A stretch of DNA of 48,640 nucleotides. It comes from Rhodoglobus sp. (GTDB taxonomy: Bacteria; Actinomycetota; Actinomycetes; Actinomycetales; Microbacteriaceae). This document shows positions 14,575 to 22,010 of this stretch, piece after piece. The stretch covers positions 1-48,640 of the forward strand of contig JAODLY010000035.1 of assembly GCA_025464445.1 (NCBI GenBank). The letters run 5' to 3'. Position 1 is the first letter of the stretch. Each line of letters begins with the position of its first letter. The position numbers and the translations under genes were made by a program. Below the pieces are notes generated by a model that made no database searches, was not told the DNA's origin, and saw only the letters and a list, made by a program, of their open reading frames with translations.

Positions 14575-15582
14575 ATGTCTGATCCACTAAGGGTGATCGT
14601 CGTCGAAGACGATGCCGATGTCGCGCAGTTTTCCAAGATGGTTCTCGAGAAGCGGGAACTGTGCATCGTGATGACGATCGCCGACCCGCGCCTCGTGCTC
14701 TCCGCGCTCGAGACATTCCAGCCAGACGTGATCGTGAGCGACATCGAGATGCCCGGGATGTCTGGGCTCGACCTCATCACGCAGGTGCGGGCAGCGCGCC
14801 CCGGCATCCCCATCATCCTCATGACCGCGCACGCGTCACTCGATTACGCGCTGACAGCCCTGCGTAGCCAGGCCGACGAGTTCCTGACAAAGCCGGTGCC
14901 GTCAGCCGATCTCATCGCCCACGTCACGCGGCTCGGCGAGGCCGCCAGGCTGAAGAAGGCGGCAACGCGCCACCAGGTGGTGCTCGCCATCGGCGCCCAT
15001 CCCGACGACGTGGAGATCGGTGTCGGCGGCACGCTCGCCGCCCATGCCGCAGCGGGTGATTCGGTCACGATCCTCACGCTCTCTGCGGGCATGCGCGAGG
15101 GTGGCATCCAGAACGCGTGGAACGAAGGCTCGCGTTCGGCAGCGATCATCGGCGCGACGCTCATTCTCGAGCCGAACTACGAACCATTCCTCAGCCCGAC
15201 CGAGCCGACGATCAGCACCATCAAGAAGGTCATCGACGAACTCGACCCGACGATCGTCTACGTGCACAGCAAGAACGACCAGGGCCAGGATCACAGGGCG
15301 GCCCACGAGGCCACGCTCGCCGCTGCTGGCAGCGCCCGCACGATCGCCTGCTTCCAGGGCACGGGCGCGACTGTCGACTTCAGGCCGAACCGTTTTATCA
15401 CCATCGACGGTTTCACCGACACCAAGATCGCCATGCTCGCCTGCTTCGGCCTGCTCGGCGGGCGCACGGAGTACCTCGAGGCCGACTTCTCGCTCGCCAC
15501 CGCCAGGTCATGGTCGCGCTACGGCCAGGGTGCCTATTGTGAGCCACTCGAGATCGTGCGCGATTCAGCGCAACTGGCCTGA
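14575..15582 (+). CDS. Receiver domain fused to PIG-L/LmbE zinc deacetylase
   Basis: 335 residues with two clear domains. Residues 5-122 are a CheY-like receiver: acidic pair D12/D13, phosphoacceptor Asp56 in IVSDIEMPG, Thr84, Lys106 in LTKPVPS. Residues 134-325 are a PIG-L/LmbE domain: AHPDDVEIGVGG gives predicted zinc ligands His142 and Asp145 and base Asp144, and QDHRAAHEA supplies the third ligand His (His244). PIG-L enzymes remove acetyl groups from N-acetylglucosaminyl compounds (MshB, mycothiol conjugate amidase, GlcNAc-PI deacetylase). Phosphorylation of Asp56 could switch the enzyme. GGGGGG precedes ATG 14575. First of five signalling genes on this strand. Confidence 0.92.
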   Translation: MSDPLRVIVVEDDADVAQFSKMVLEKRELCIVMTIADPRLVLSALETFQPDVIVSDIEMPGMSGLDLITQVRAARPGIPIILMTAHASLDYALTALRSQADEFLTKPVPSADLIAHVTRLGEAARLKKAATRHQVVLAIGAHPDDVEIGVGGTLAAHAAAGDSVTILTLSAGMREGGIQNAWNEGSRSAAIIGATLILEPNYEPFLSPTEPTISTIKKVIDELDPTIVYVHSKNDQGQDHRAAHEATLAAAGSARTIACFQGTGATVDFRPNRFITIDGFTDTKIAMLACFGLLGGRTEYLEADFSLATARSWSRYGQGAYCEPLEIVRDSAQLA

Positions 15583-15584
15583 TC

Positions 15585-16022
15585 ATGACAATTACGCAGG
15601 ATGCGGCACCGACAATGGATTGGCAGCACGTGACGATGAGCGAGAGTGTGCCAGGCGGTCCCATGACCATGGTACGAGTGCTCATCGTCGAGGACAGCGA
15701 AGACCAGGCCGCCCTGCTTCGGCAATACTTCGAGCGCGCGGGATGCGTCGTCACAACTGTCGCGAACGCGGAAGCGGCCATCACGACCTACCGCGCCGAC
15801 CCGCCTGACCTCGCTGTCATCGACCTGCTGCTCCCCGGGATGGGCGGGGAAGAACTCTCGACCCGCCTGCGGGCTGACCTGCCAGGGTGCCGCATCGCCA
15901 TCACATCAGTGCTCGACGCGTGCGACTTTCCCGAGGCTGACGCCCTGCTTCCCAAGCCTTTCACGGGTGCCGATGTTCGTGCCGCGCTCGGCAAGGCACT
16001 GCAAGGGTGGCGAGCCGCATGA
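15585..16022 (+). CDS. Stand-alone receiver (CheY-like) protein
   Basis: 145 residues. Receiver fold from about residue 29: E36/D37, phosphoacceptor Asp80 in VIDLLLPGMGG, Thr107, Lys124 in LPKPF. No output domain. The first 27 residues are non-conserved; ATG 15663 (MTMVRVLIVED) is the tighter domain start and has a weak AGGCGG upstream, so the true N-terminus may be there. Begins 2 nt after the deacetylase fusion and overlaps the next receiver gene by ATGA (16019-16022). Confidence 0.85.
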   Translation: MTITQDAAPTMDWQHVTMSESVPGGPMTMVRVLIVEDSEDQAALLRQYFERAGCVVTTVANAEAAITTYRADPPDLAVIDLLLPGMGGEELSTRLRADLPGCRIAITSVLDACDFPEADALLPKPFTGADVRAALGKALQGWRAA

Positions 16023-16396
16023 CCCGCGACACCGTCGTGATCGCGGACGACGACCCCGACATCCGGTCGCTCGTCGCGATAGCCGTGGCCAAAGCCGGCC
16101 TCGAGCTGCTCGCGAACGTGGCTGACGGCCGCGCGGCGCTTGCCGCGATCCTGCAGTACCACCCCGATCTCGCCATCCTTGACGTCTCGATGCCCGAGAT
16201 GACGGGGGTCGAGGTCGTGCGCGCGATCAGGTCAGACGAATCGGTCGGCGACGTGCGCGTGCTCCTGCTCTCGGCATCCGTCGATGAAGCTGCCAGAAAC
16301 GTGGGGATGGAGTCCGGCGCGGACTACTTCTTCCCGAAACCGTTCAGCCCCCGCGATCTCGCGGCGTGGCTTGCGGTCGGAAAGGAAGACCGATGA
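16019..16396 (+). CDS. Stand-alone receiver protein, paralogue of 18188-18598
   Basis: 125 residues, a receiver only: D10/D11/D12 in VIADDDPD, phosphoacceptor Asp55 in ILDVSMPE, Lys107 in FFPKPFSP. It is strikingly like the receiver at 18188-18598: both share ADDDxDIRxLVAxAVAxxGLEL and KPFSPRxLA. ATG 16019 overlaps the preceding stop, and its own stop overlaps the kinase start (ATGA, 16393-16396), so it is coupled to the kinase and is probably its direct target or phosphate sink. Confidence 0.9.
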   Translation: MTRDTVVIADDDPDIRSLVAIAVAKAGLELLANVADGRAALAAILQYHPDLAILDVSMPEMTGVEVVRAIRSDESVGDVRVLLLSASVDEAARNVGMESGADYFFPKPFSPRDLAAWLAVGKEDR

Positions 16397-18156
16397 GCGG
16401 GTTCTACTCACGCGTGAAGGACCGCATGGTCGCGGAACTCGACCGGCCGTCGCCGTTCCTCAAGCAATCGGCGACACTGGCCGTGATGGCGGCCGGACTG
16501 CTGATCGTGCTCCTGGTTCCCGATGTCGACTTCACCGACCAGTCGATCGGCTATGTCGGGATCGGGATCGTCGCCGTTGCGACGGTGCTGGCCGCAGCCT
16601 TCTCGCGCTGGACCATGCTCGCACGACTCGCGGTGCTGATTCCGGTGCTCGACCTATTCGGCCTCGGGGCCTTCCGAGCGGGAACCGGGGGGACCGAGTC
16701 ATTGTTCGCCTCGGTGCTCATCCTCCCGGTCGTCTGGATCGCGTCGGTCGAGGGCCGCAGAAACGTGATCTACGCCGGCGTCGCTACATCGCTCGCGCTG
16801 ATGGGGCCATATGCCTTCACCCGCACCCTCCCGGCAGACACCACTGAGTGGTTGCGACTCGTGTTCACCCCTGTCGTCTTCATTCTCGCCGCTGCCATCA
16901 TCAACGAGCTGGCCAGGCAGAGTCGCCAGCAGTTCCACGACATCAACGAGCTCGCGGAAGACAAGGAGCGCATGCTGCAGCGCACAGTCGAATATGCCGC
17001 GCAGTTGCAGGAAAGCGAATCCAAGTTCAGGGCATACGACCGCATGTTCCGCACGATTTGGTCTGCCGTTACGGAGCAGGCGGTCATTGGGACGGACGTC
17101 ACCGGCCTCATCGACGCGTGGAATCCCGGCGCCGCCAAGATCCTCGGCCCTACCTCCGACGATGCCGAAGACAAGCTCCACATCTTCGACTTCCACCTGC
17201 CTGAGGAGCTGGAGGCCCGCGCCCGGGAACTCAACTACCCGCCGGGCGAGACCGTGCTCAATCCCGGCTTCTCGGCGCTCGTCGAATCGGCAAGACTCGG
17301 CCAGGCCGAATCCCGCGAATGGACTTACGTGCGCGCCGACGGCTCCCACGTGCCGGTGCAGCTGTCGGTCACGAAGCGCTCCGATGACGAGGGCCACACG
17401 ATCGGGTACCTGTTCGTGGCATCCGATGTCACGCAGGCGCGCGAAGTGTCTCGCCTTAAAGACGAGTTCGTCGGGCTCATCTCCCACGAACTGCGCACCC
17501 CACTCAGTTCGATCCTCGGCTATCTCGAGCTCATGCGTGACGACGAAGACAACCCGCTGTCCGCAGAGCACCTCCAGTACCTCGGCGTCGCGGAGCGCAA
17601 CGCCCATCGGCTGCTTCGCCTCGTCGGCGACCTGCTGTTCACCGCGCAGGTCGAGTCGGGCAAGTTCCCGCTCGACGCCAGGGACGTAACCCTCGACACG
17701 ATAATCACCAACGCCGTCGAATCGGCGCGTCCGGTGGCGGATGCCGCGGGCATCACCCTCAACGGCGTGCTCCCCGATGACCCCGCAGTCGTACACGGCG
17801 ACCCGCTGCGCCTGGCGCAGGCCGTGGACAACCTGGTCTCGAATGCCATCAAGTTCACGCCGCGCGGCGGCACCGTGACGATCGCGCTCGCCGTGGACGA
17901 CGAGCACGCCGTTGTGACCGTGCAGGACACGGGCATGGGCATCGCGGCATCCGAACTCGACAAGCTCTTCTCGCGGTTCTTCCGCGCGTCGACCGCCACT
18001 CGCAACGCCGTGCCCGGAGTCGGCCTCGGCCTCACCATCACCAAGGCGATCGTGACCGCCCACGAGGGCGAGATGGGCGTGGAGAGCGAAGAGGGCGTCG
18101 GCACGAAGTTCAGCCTGACCCTTCCTTTGGCCGCCGTGGCGGCCGTCGCACAGTGA
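16393..18156 (+). CDS. Membrane-bound PAS-containing histidine kinase
   Basis: 587 residues. Six hydrophobic segments at about 27-43, 53-70, 73-95, 104-118, 125-143 and 157-172 form an N-terminal integral-membrane sensor with little extracellular sequence. A coiled coil follows (172-215), then a PAS domain (about 218-345, TDVTGLIDAWNPGAAKILG), HisKA with His365 in ISHELRTPL, and the ATPase domain with Asn484 (LVSNAIKF), DTGMG (512-516) and GVGLGL (542-547). AAAGGAAG is the RBS. No receiver is fused, so phosphate must pass to the neighbouring receivers. Confidence 0.93.
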   Translation: MSGFYSRVKDRMVAELDRPSPFLKQSATLAVMAAGLLIVLLVPDVDFTDQSIGYVGIGIVAVATVLAAAFSRWTMLARLAVLIPVLDLFGLGAFRAGTGGTESLFASVLILPVVWIASVEGRRNVIYAGVATSLALMGPYAFTRTLPADTTEWLRLVFTPVVFILAAAIINELARQSRQQFHDINELAEDKERMLQRTVEYAAQLQESESKFRAYDRMFRTIWSAVTEQAVIGTDVTGLIDAWNPGAAKILGPTSDDAEDKLHIFDFHLPEELEARARELNYPPGETVLNPGFSALVESARLGQAESREWTYVRADGSHVPVQLSVTKRSDDEGHTIGYLFVASDVTQAREVSRLKDEFVGLISHELRTPLSSILGYLELMRDDEDNPLSAEHLQYLGVAERNAHRLLRLVGDLLFTAQVESGKFPLDARDVTLDTIITNAVESARPVADAAGITLNGVLPDDPAVVHGDPLRLAQAVDNLVSNAIKFTPRGGTVTIALAVDDEHAVVTVQDTGMGIAASELDKLFSRFFRASTATRNAVPGVGLGLTITKAIVTAHEGEMGVESEEGVGTKFSLTLPLAAVAAVAQ

Positions 18157-18187
18157 GCATCGTCATCTTCGAGACATCGGGGGCCTG

Positions 18188-18598
18188 ATGGATTCGCCGC
18201 TTCGCAGCGTGATCGTGGCCGACGACGACGCCGATATCCGCACCCTCGTCGCGATGGCCGTTGCCCGCTCGGGTCTCGAACTCATCGACGAACTGGGCGA
18301 CGGCGACTCGGCGTGGGATGCGATCCAGACATTCGTGCCAGACATCGTGTTGCTCGACGTCGCGATGCCCGGCAAGACGGGCCTGGAGATCAGCCGTCTT
18401 ATCCGCGGGGATGCCCGGCTGAGCGCCATGCGCGTGATCGTCATCTCCGCCGCGGTGGAAGATGCGGCGCGGCAGGCAGGGCTCGACGCCGGAGTCGACG
18501 AGTACCTCTTCAAGCCGTTCAGTCCACGCAAACTGGCTGATCGCTTGGGTGCCGTGGCGGTGGAGATCGACGCTCGCGGGATGCAACGCGCCCTGTGA
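18188..18598 (+). CDS. Stand-alone receiver protein, paralogue of 16019-16396
   Basis: 136 residues, receiver only: ADDD pocket at 11-14, phosphoacceptor Asp57 in LLDVAMPG, Lys109 in LFKPFSP. It is closely related to the receiver that precedes the kinase, so the kinase is flanked by a duplicated pair. Starts at ATG 18188, 31 nt after the kinase stop, after a G-rich RBS (GGGGG). Last gene of the signalling island. Confidence 0.9.
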   Translation: MDSPLRSVIVADDDADIRTLVAMAVARSGLELIDELGDGDSAWDAIQTFVPDIVLLDVAMPGKTGLEISRLIRGDARLSAMRVIVISAAVEDAARQAGLDAGVDEYLFKPFSPRKLADRLGAVAVEIDARGMQRAL

Positions 18599-18610
18599 GA
18601 GCATGTGTCA

Positions 18611-19633
18611 ATGAGCCTGACTCCGGCACCGCGCGCCACCGCGCGGGATGTCGCGCAACTTGTCGGGGTGTCCGTCGCGACGGTGTCGCTCGTGGCCAAC
18701 GGCAAGGCGGCGGGCAGGGTGACGCCGCAGACGCGCGAGCGGGTGCTCGCCGGCATCCGCCAGCTCGACTATCGGGTGAACACCACGGCGAGTGCACTCG
18801 CGCAGGGGCGTCGCGAGACCGTCGCTTTCGTCTCGCCTGACCCGACAAACCCGTTCTTCTCCCTCGTGCTCGAAGGAATTGTCGACGAGCTCGACGACTC
18901 CCTGTCGCTCACGGTGCTCGTGCCCAGTCACGGCGACGACTACGATCCGTCGACTGTGCAGCGGGCCCTGGCGGGCGACCTCGCCGGCCTCGTGCTGGCA
19001 AGCCCCGGCCGCACCCTGTTGGACAGCATCGCGCCGACCTGCCCCACGATCCTTCTGGATTCGGGGGAGACCAGGGTGGACATGGCGAGCGTCGACCTCG
19101 ATGTCGAGACTGCCGGCCTGCAGCTCGCCGACCACCTCGTCGGGCTCGGCCACCGACGGGTCGCCTATGTGGGCGTCGGCCGCGACAAGGCGACCCTCCA
19201 GCACCGAAGGGAGGCGTTGCACGAGCAGCTGGTGCTGCGCGGTGCAGACCTCGCCGTGCCCGACCTGACGCTGCAGCGGATGACGACAGCGGTGGCCCTG
19301 GACGGGGCGCTCGCCGTGCTGTCGCGCTGGATCGACGAAGGCATCACCGCCGTCGTCTGCGGGGATGACCTGCTCGCCTATGGAGTGCTGCAAGCGGCCC
19401 GCCGCCTCGGTATCGATGTACCGGCAACCCTCTCGGTGGCCGGGTTCAACGACCTGCCCTATTCGGCGATGGTGTCCCCGGCGCTCACGAGCGTCGACCT
19501 GTCGGCGCGTGAACTCGGGGCCAGCGCCGGCCGGGCCATGAACGGGATGCTGCTGGGCACGGCGCCCGCCGGCAGGGCGACCCTGCGCGCGCGCCTCATC
19601 GCCCGCGAGTCAACGGCGGCGGCACGGGGCTAA
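18611..19633 (+). CDS. LacI/GalR-family transcriptional regulator
   Basis: 340 residues. N-terminal LacI helix-turn-helix at about 10-55 (TARDVAQLVGVSVATVSLV) with hinge region, then a periplasmic-binding-protein-like effector domain ending in STAAARG. ATG 18611 is favoured over GTG 18605 by RBS spacing (GAGAG at 18597-18601). Its 3' end overlaps by 4 bp the convergent SAH-hydrolase-like gene. The five-gene operon that ends there starts at a promoter carrying a LacI-type palindrome (24663-24678), the probable target. Confidence 0.92.
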   Translation: MSLTPAPRATARDVAQLVGVSVATVSLVANGKAAGRVTPQTRERVLAGIRQLDYRVNTTASALAQGRRETVAFVSPDPTNPFFSLVLEGIVDELDDSLSLTVLVPSHGDDYDPSTVQRALAGDLAGLVLASPGRTLLDSIAPTCPTILLDSGETRVDMASVDLDVETAGLQLADHLVGLGHRRVAYVGVGRDKATLQHRREALHEQLVLRGADLAVPDLTLQRMTTAVALDGALAVLSRWIDEGITAVVCGDDLLAYGVLQAARRLGIDVPATLSVAGFNDLPYSAMVSPALTSVDLSARELGASAGRAMNGMLLGTAPAGRATLRARLIARESTAAARG

Positions 19634-20778
19634 TTCGCGACAAGCTCCAGGTACGCCGACGCCACTGCCTCATCGATGAGTCGCGGCACCGGCACGACTA
19701 TCGCGTCGGCAGAAACCCGTCCCCTGGCTATCGCCTCGAGGCAGCGCGCCTGGAGGGCGAAGCCGAGGTCCATCGACTCGATCGAGTTGCCGAGCGGGCG
19801 CGGGCCGGCGAGGTTCGCCATGTGGCCGCCCGTCGCGAGGTGCAGCCGCCTGCCGTCGCGCGTGTGCAGGGTCTGGAGGCCTTCGGTGGCGTCCGTGACG
19901 CGTTCGACATCGGTGTGGCCGAGCATTGCCGGAACGTCGATCTCGAGTGGGAAGTGGCCGGCGTTCATGAGCACGACGTCATCCCTGAGCAGCGGGAGGT
20001 CGTCGGCCGTGAGTACGGAGCGTGCGCCGGTGACCGTGATCACGACGTCGGCCCGGCGCAACGCGGCATCCCGGTCCGAGACGTCGAAACCGTCGAGGCA
20101 GGCTTCGAGGCGTTTGACCGGATCGGTCTCGATCACTGTCACGAGCCCGAAGGTGTTGCGGAAGTTCGCCGCGACTCCCTGGCCGCACGCCCCGTAGCCG
20201 AACACGACGACACGCTTGCCCTGCGTCGACCGGTTGGTGATTCGCAGGTACGACTCGAGCACGCTCTGCCCCACCGCGTGCCTGTTCTCGGCGAACTGCT
20301 TGATCGGGCTGTCGTTGATCACGAGCACGGGCATCCCGAGCTTCTCGCGCAGCGGTGCGAGGCGTGTCCGGCCGGAGGTGGTCTCCTCCGTGCCGCCCAG
20401 CAGACCCTCATACGGGCGCTCCAGGAAGCGGGCGAACAGGTCGCCGCCGTTGTCGAGGATGAGGTCGGGCCGGTCGTCGAGCACCTGCCACAGGTCGCGG
20501 TCGTGCTCGACGGGATCGCTCGTCGGGCCGCCGATAACGTCGATGCCCCGATCACGGAGGTAATCGACGGTCTCCTGCTGCGTCGTGTTGAGGTTGCCTG
20601 TCGCGACGATGGCGGCCCCGCCCTTCGCGAGCGTCGCGATGAGCGCCGCGGTCTTCGGTTCGAGGTGGATGCCCGTGCCGATGGTGAGCCCCGCGAACGG
20701 CTGCGTGGTCTCGAACTCGGTGGAGATCGCGGACAGCAGCCGGCAGCTGGACGCCACCCATTCGATGCGGGCGGTCAC
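19630..20778 (-). CDS. S-adenosylhomocysteinase-like NAD-binding enzyme, divergent
   Basis: 382 residues, shorter than true SAH hydrolases (about 430-490). Family landmarks: GIHLEPKTA (His38), LDNGGDL, TEETTSGR (Glu131), NDSPIKQFAEN (Lys160), NAD loop FGYGACGQG (194-201) and NAGHFPLEID (His275). Against human SAHH, the catalytic Asp190 is Glu164, Cys195 is replaced, GHPSFVM (His353) is absent, and the C-terminal tail whose Lys/Tyr complete the partner subunit's NAD site is missing. I infer an NAD-dependent enzyme of SAHH fold acting on another substrate. GTG 20778 overlaps the upstream stop (GTGA). Last gene of the operon. Confidence 0.85.
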   Translation of the reverse strand: MTARIEWVASSCRLLSAISTEFETTQPFAGLTIGTGIHLEPKTAALIATLAKGGAAIVATGNLNTTQQETVDYLRDRGIDVIGGPTSDPVEHDRDLWQVLDDRPDLILDNGGDLFARFLERPYEGLLGGTEETTSGRTRLAPLREKLGMPVLVINDSPIKQFAENRHAVGQSVLESYLRITNRSTQGKRVVVFGYGACGQGVAANFRNTFGLVTVIETDPVKRLEACLDGFDVSDRDAALRRADVVITVTGARSVLTADDLPLLRDDVVLMNAGHFPLEIDVPAMLGHTDVERVTDATEGLQTLHTRDGRRLHLATGGHMANLAGPRPLGNSIESMDLGFALQARCLEAIARGRVSADAIVVPVPRLIDEAVASAYLELVAN

Positions 20779-21263
20779 GACGCGAACCGGGTTCCGGGGG
20801 CGTGCAGTGCCGGCGTGAGGGGCAGTGGCGGGGGCGTGCCGGGCGGTGTCGTGCCCTTGAGGCGCTGCCTGAGCCACCCGTCCCCGTACCAGGAGACCTC
20901 GTGCGCGACCAGCCCGTTGGTGACGTGGAAGACGTCGATGGCGTGCAGTTGCAGCACGGTGCCCGGCGCCGGTGTGACCCCATCGAACGTGTCGACGACG
21001 GGTGTCGTCTGCATCCACTCGACCATGGCTGTCGGCCCCGAGATCATGAGCCGGATCGGCTCATAGCGCAGCTCCGGCATGGCTTCGAAGTACCAGCGCA
21101 GGTAGTCGCGGATGGCGGGCTTGCCGACGAACGCTCTCGCGATCGACACGTCTTCGAGGGTGCCGTCGTCGGCCCACCAGGACAGCACCCGTTCCAGGTC
21201 GCCGGTAGCGGCATCCGCGAAGATGCCGTCGATTACCTGGGATGTCGTCAATGCCACTGTCAT
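20775..21263 (-). CDS. SnoaL-like / NTF2-fold protein
   Basis: 162 residues. N-terminal 120 residues have the SnoaL-like cone-barrel pattern: helix VIDGIFADAATGDLERVLSWW, strand DDGTLEDVS, KPAIRDYLRWYFEAMPELRYEP, and QLHAIDVFHVTNGLVAHEVSWYGD near the end. The last 30 residues are a Pro-rich tail. NTF2-fold enzymes include isomerases, cyclases and dehydratases; the function here is open. Its ATG overlaps the stop of the nucleotidyltransferase-like gene and its own stop overlaps the SAHH-like start, so these three are translationally coupled. Confidence 0.8.
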   Translation of the reverse strand: MTVALTTSQVIDGIFADAATGDLERVLSWWADDGTLEDVSIARAFVGKPAIRDYLRWYFEAMPELRYEPIRLMISGPTAMVEWMQTTPVVDTFDGVTPAPGTVLQLHAIDVFHVTNGLVAHEVSWYGDGWLRQRLKGTTPPGTPPPLPLTPALHAPGTRFAS

Positions 21264-21982
21264 ACCTCTTCCGGGAGTTCATACCAGCGCACCCTGTCGC
21301 CGATGATGGAGCGTGCTTTCGCACGAGGGGTGAAGCGGGGCACGAGCCACAGCCCGAGCAGGTGCCTCGCACGGTCGGCGACCACGGGGTCGGGAACGCG
21401 GGTGAGTGCTTCGAGGGTGCCCCGGCTGGTGCGCCACAGGCCCCAGTCGTCGCGCACGGCGTCCAGCAGCCTCTCGCTATCGCCCAGGATGTCGATCCAT
21501 CGGTCGGCGAGCAGCGCGCTCAGGTCCGAGACATCCTTGGCCTCCAGCTCGACCACCTGGAGTTTGGTCAGCAGCAGGAGGTGGATGGGCAGCGTCGGTG
21601 CGCCCGCGACGAGCGTCTTGCGCCACTGGATGAGGTGGCACAGCCGCAGCTCATCCAAGAACACGTCGACGTGGCTGGAGTCTGCGTCGAAGTAGCGCAA
21701 CCGGATGTAACCGTTTATCCGATTGAACTCGTCGTCGGGCTCGAGGCCCGACTCGAGCAGGAAGCGGTCGACGGCGGGCTTGGCCTTGCCGGTCGAGGCG
21801 AAGTCGATGTCCCCGAGGGTGCGCGCGTATGCCCCTGCCCCACGGGCCGAACTGCAGAGTGTCGCCACCGCCGCGCCACCGAGGAGCGCGAGCGTCAGCC
21901 CACGCTCCCCGGCCTCGGCGATGAGCGCGCCGGCCCGCTGTACCCGCGGATCCTCGGTCACTGTCGGCTCCTGTTCGCTCAT
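21260..21982 (-). CDS. Nucleotidyltransferase-fold protein (AbiEii/MNT-like)
   Basis: 240 residues. The nucleotidyltransferase signature is present: LALLGGAAVA (Gly35-Gly36) followed by RTLGDIDFA (Asp58, Asp60), then VDVFLDELRLC with a possible third acidic residue. Unlike AbiE loci there is no antitoxin partner, and it sits in a metabolic operon, so a small-molecule nucleotidyl- or adenylyl-transferase is more likely than a toxin (inference). ATG 21982 is chosen because the longer frame would overlap the permease; the RBS is weak. Confidence 0.7.
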   Translation of the reverse strand: MSEQEPTVTEDPRVQRAGALIAEAGERGLTLALLGGAAVATLCSSARGAGAYARTLGDIDFASTGKAKPAVDRFLLESGLEPDDEFNRINGYIRLRYFDADSSHVDVFLDELRLCHLIQWRKTLVAGAPTLPIHLLLLTKLQVVELEAKDVSDLSALLADRWIDILGDSERLLDAVRDDWGLWRTSRGTLEALTRVPDPVVADRARHLLGLWLVPRFTPRAKARSIIGDRVRWYELPEEV

Positions 21983-22010
21983 CGTCTTCTTCGCGGATCC
22001 CTGCGCCGGA

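Noticed and set aside
16699-18063. 454-codon minus-strand frame
   Set aside because: Antisense to the histidine kinase, whose HisKA and ATPase motifs are unambiguous.
21260-21982. Type IV toxin (AbiEii) of a toxin-antitoxin pair
   Set aside because: The nucleotidyltransferase motif is there, but no antitoxin gene is adjacent and the gene is embedded in a coupled metabolic operon.
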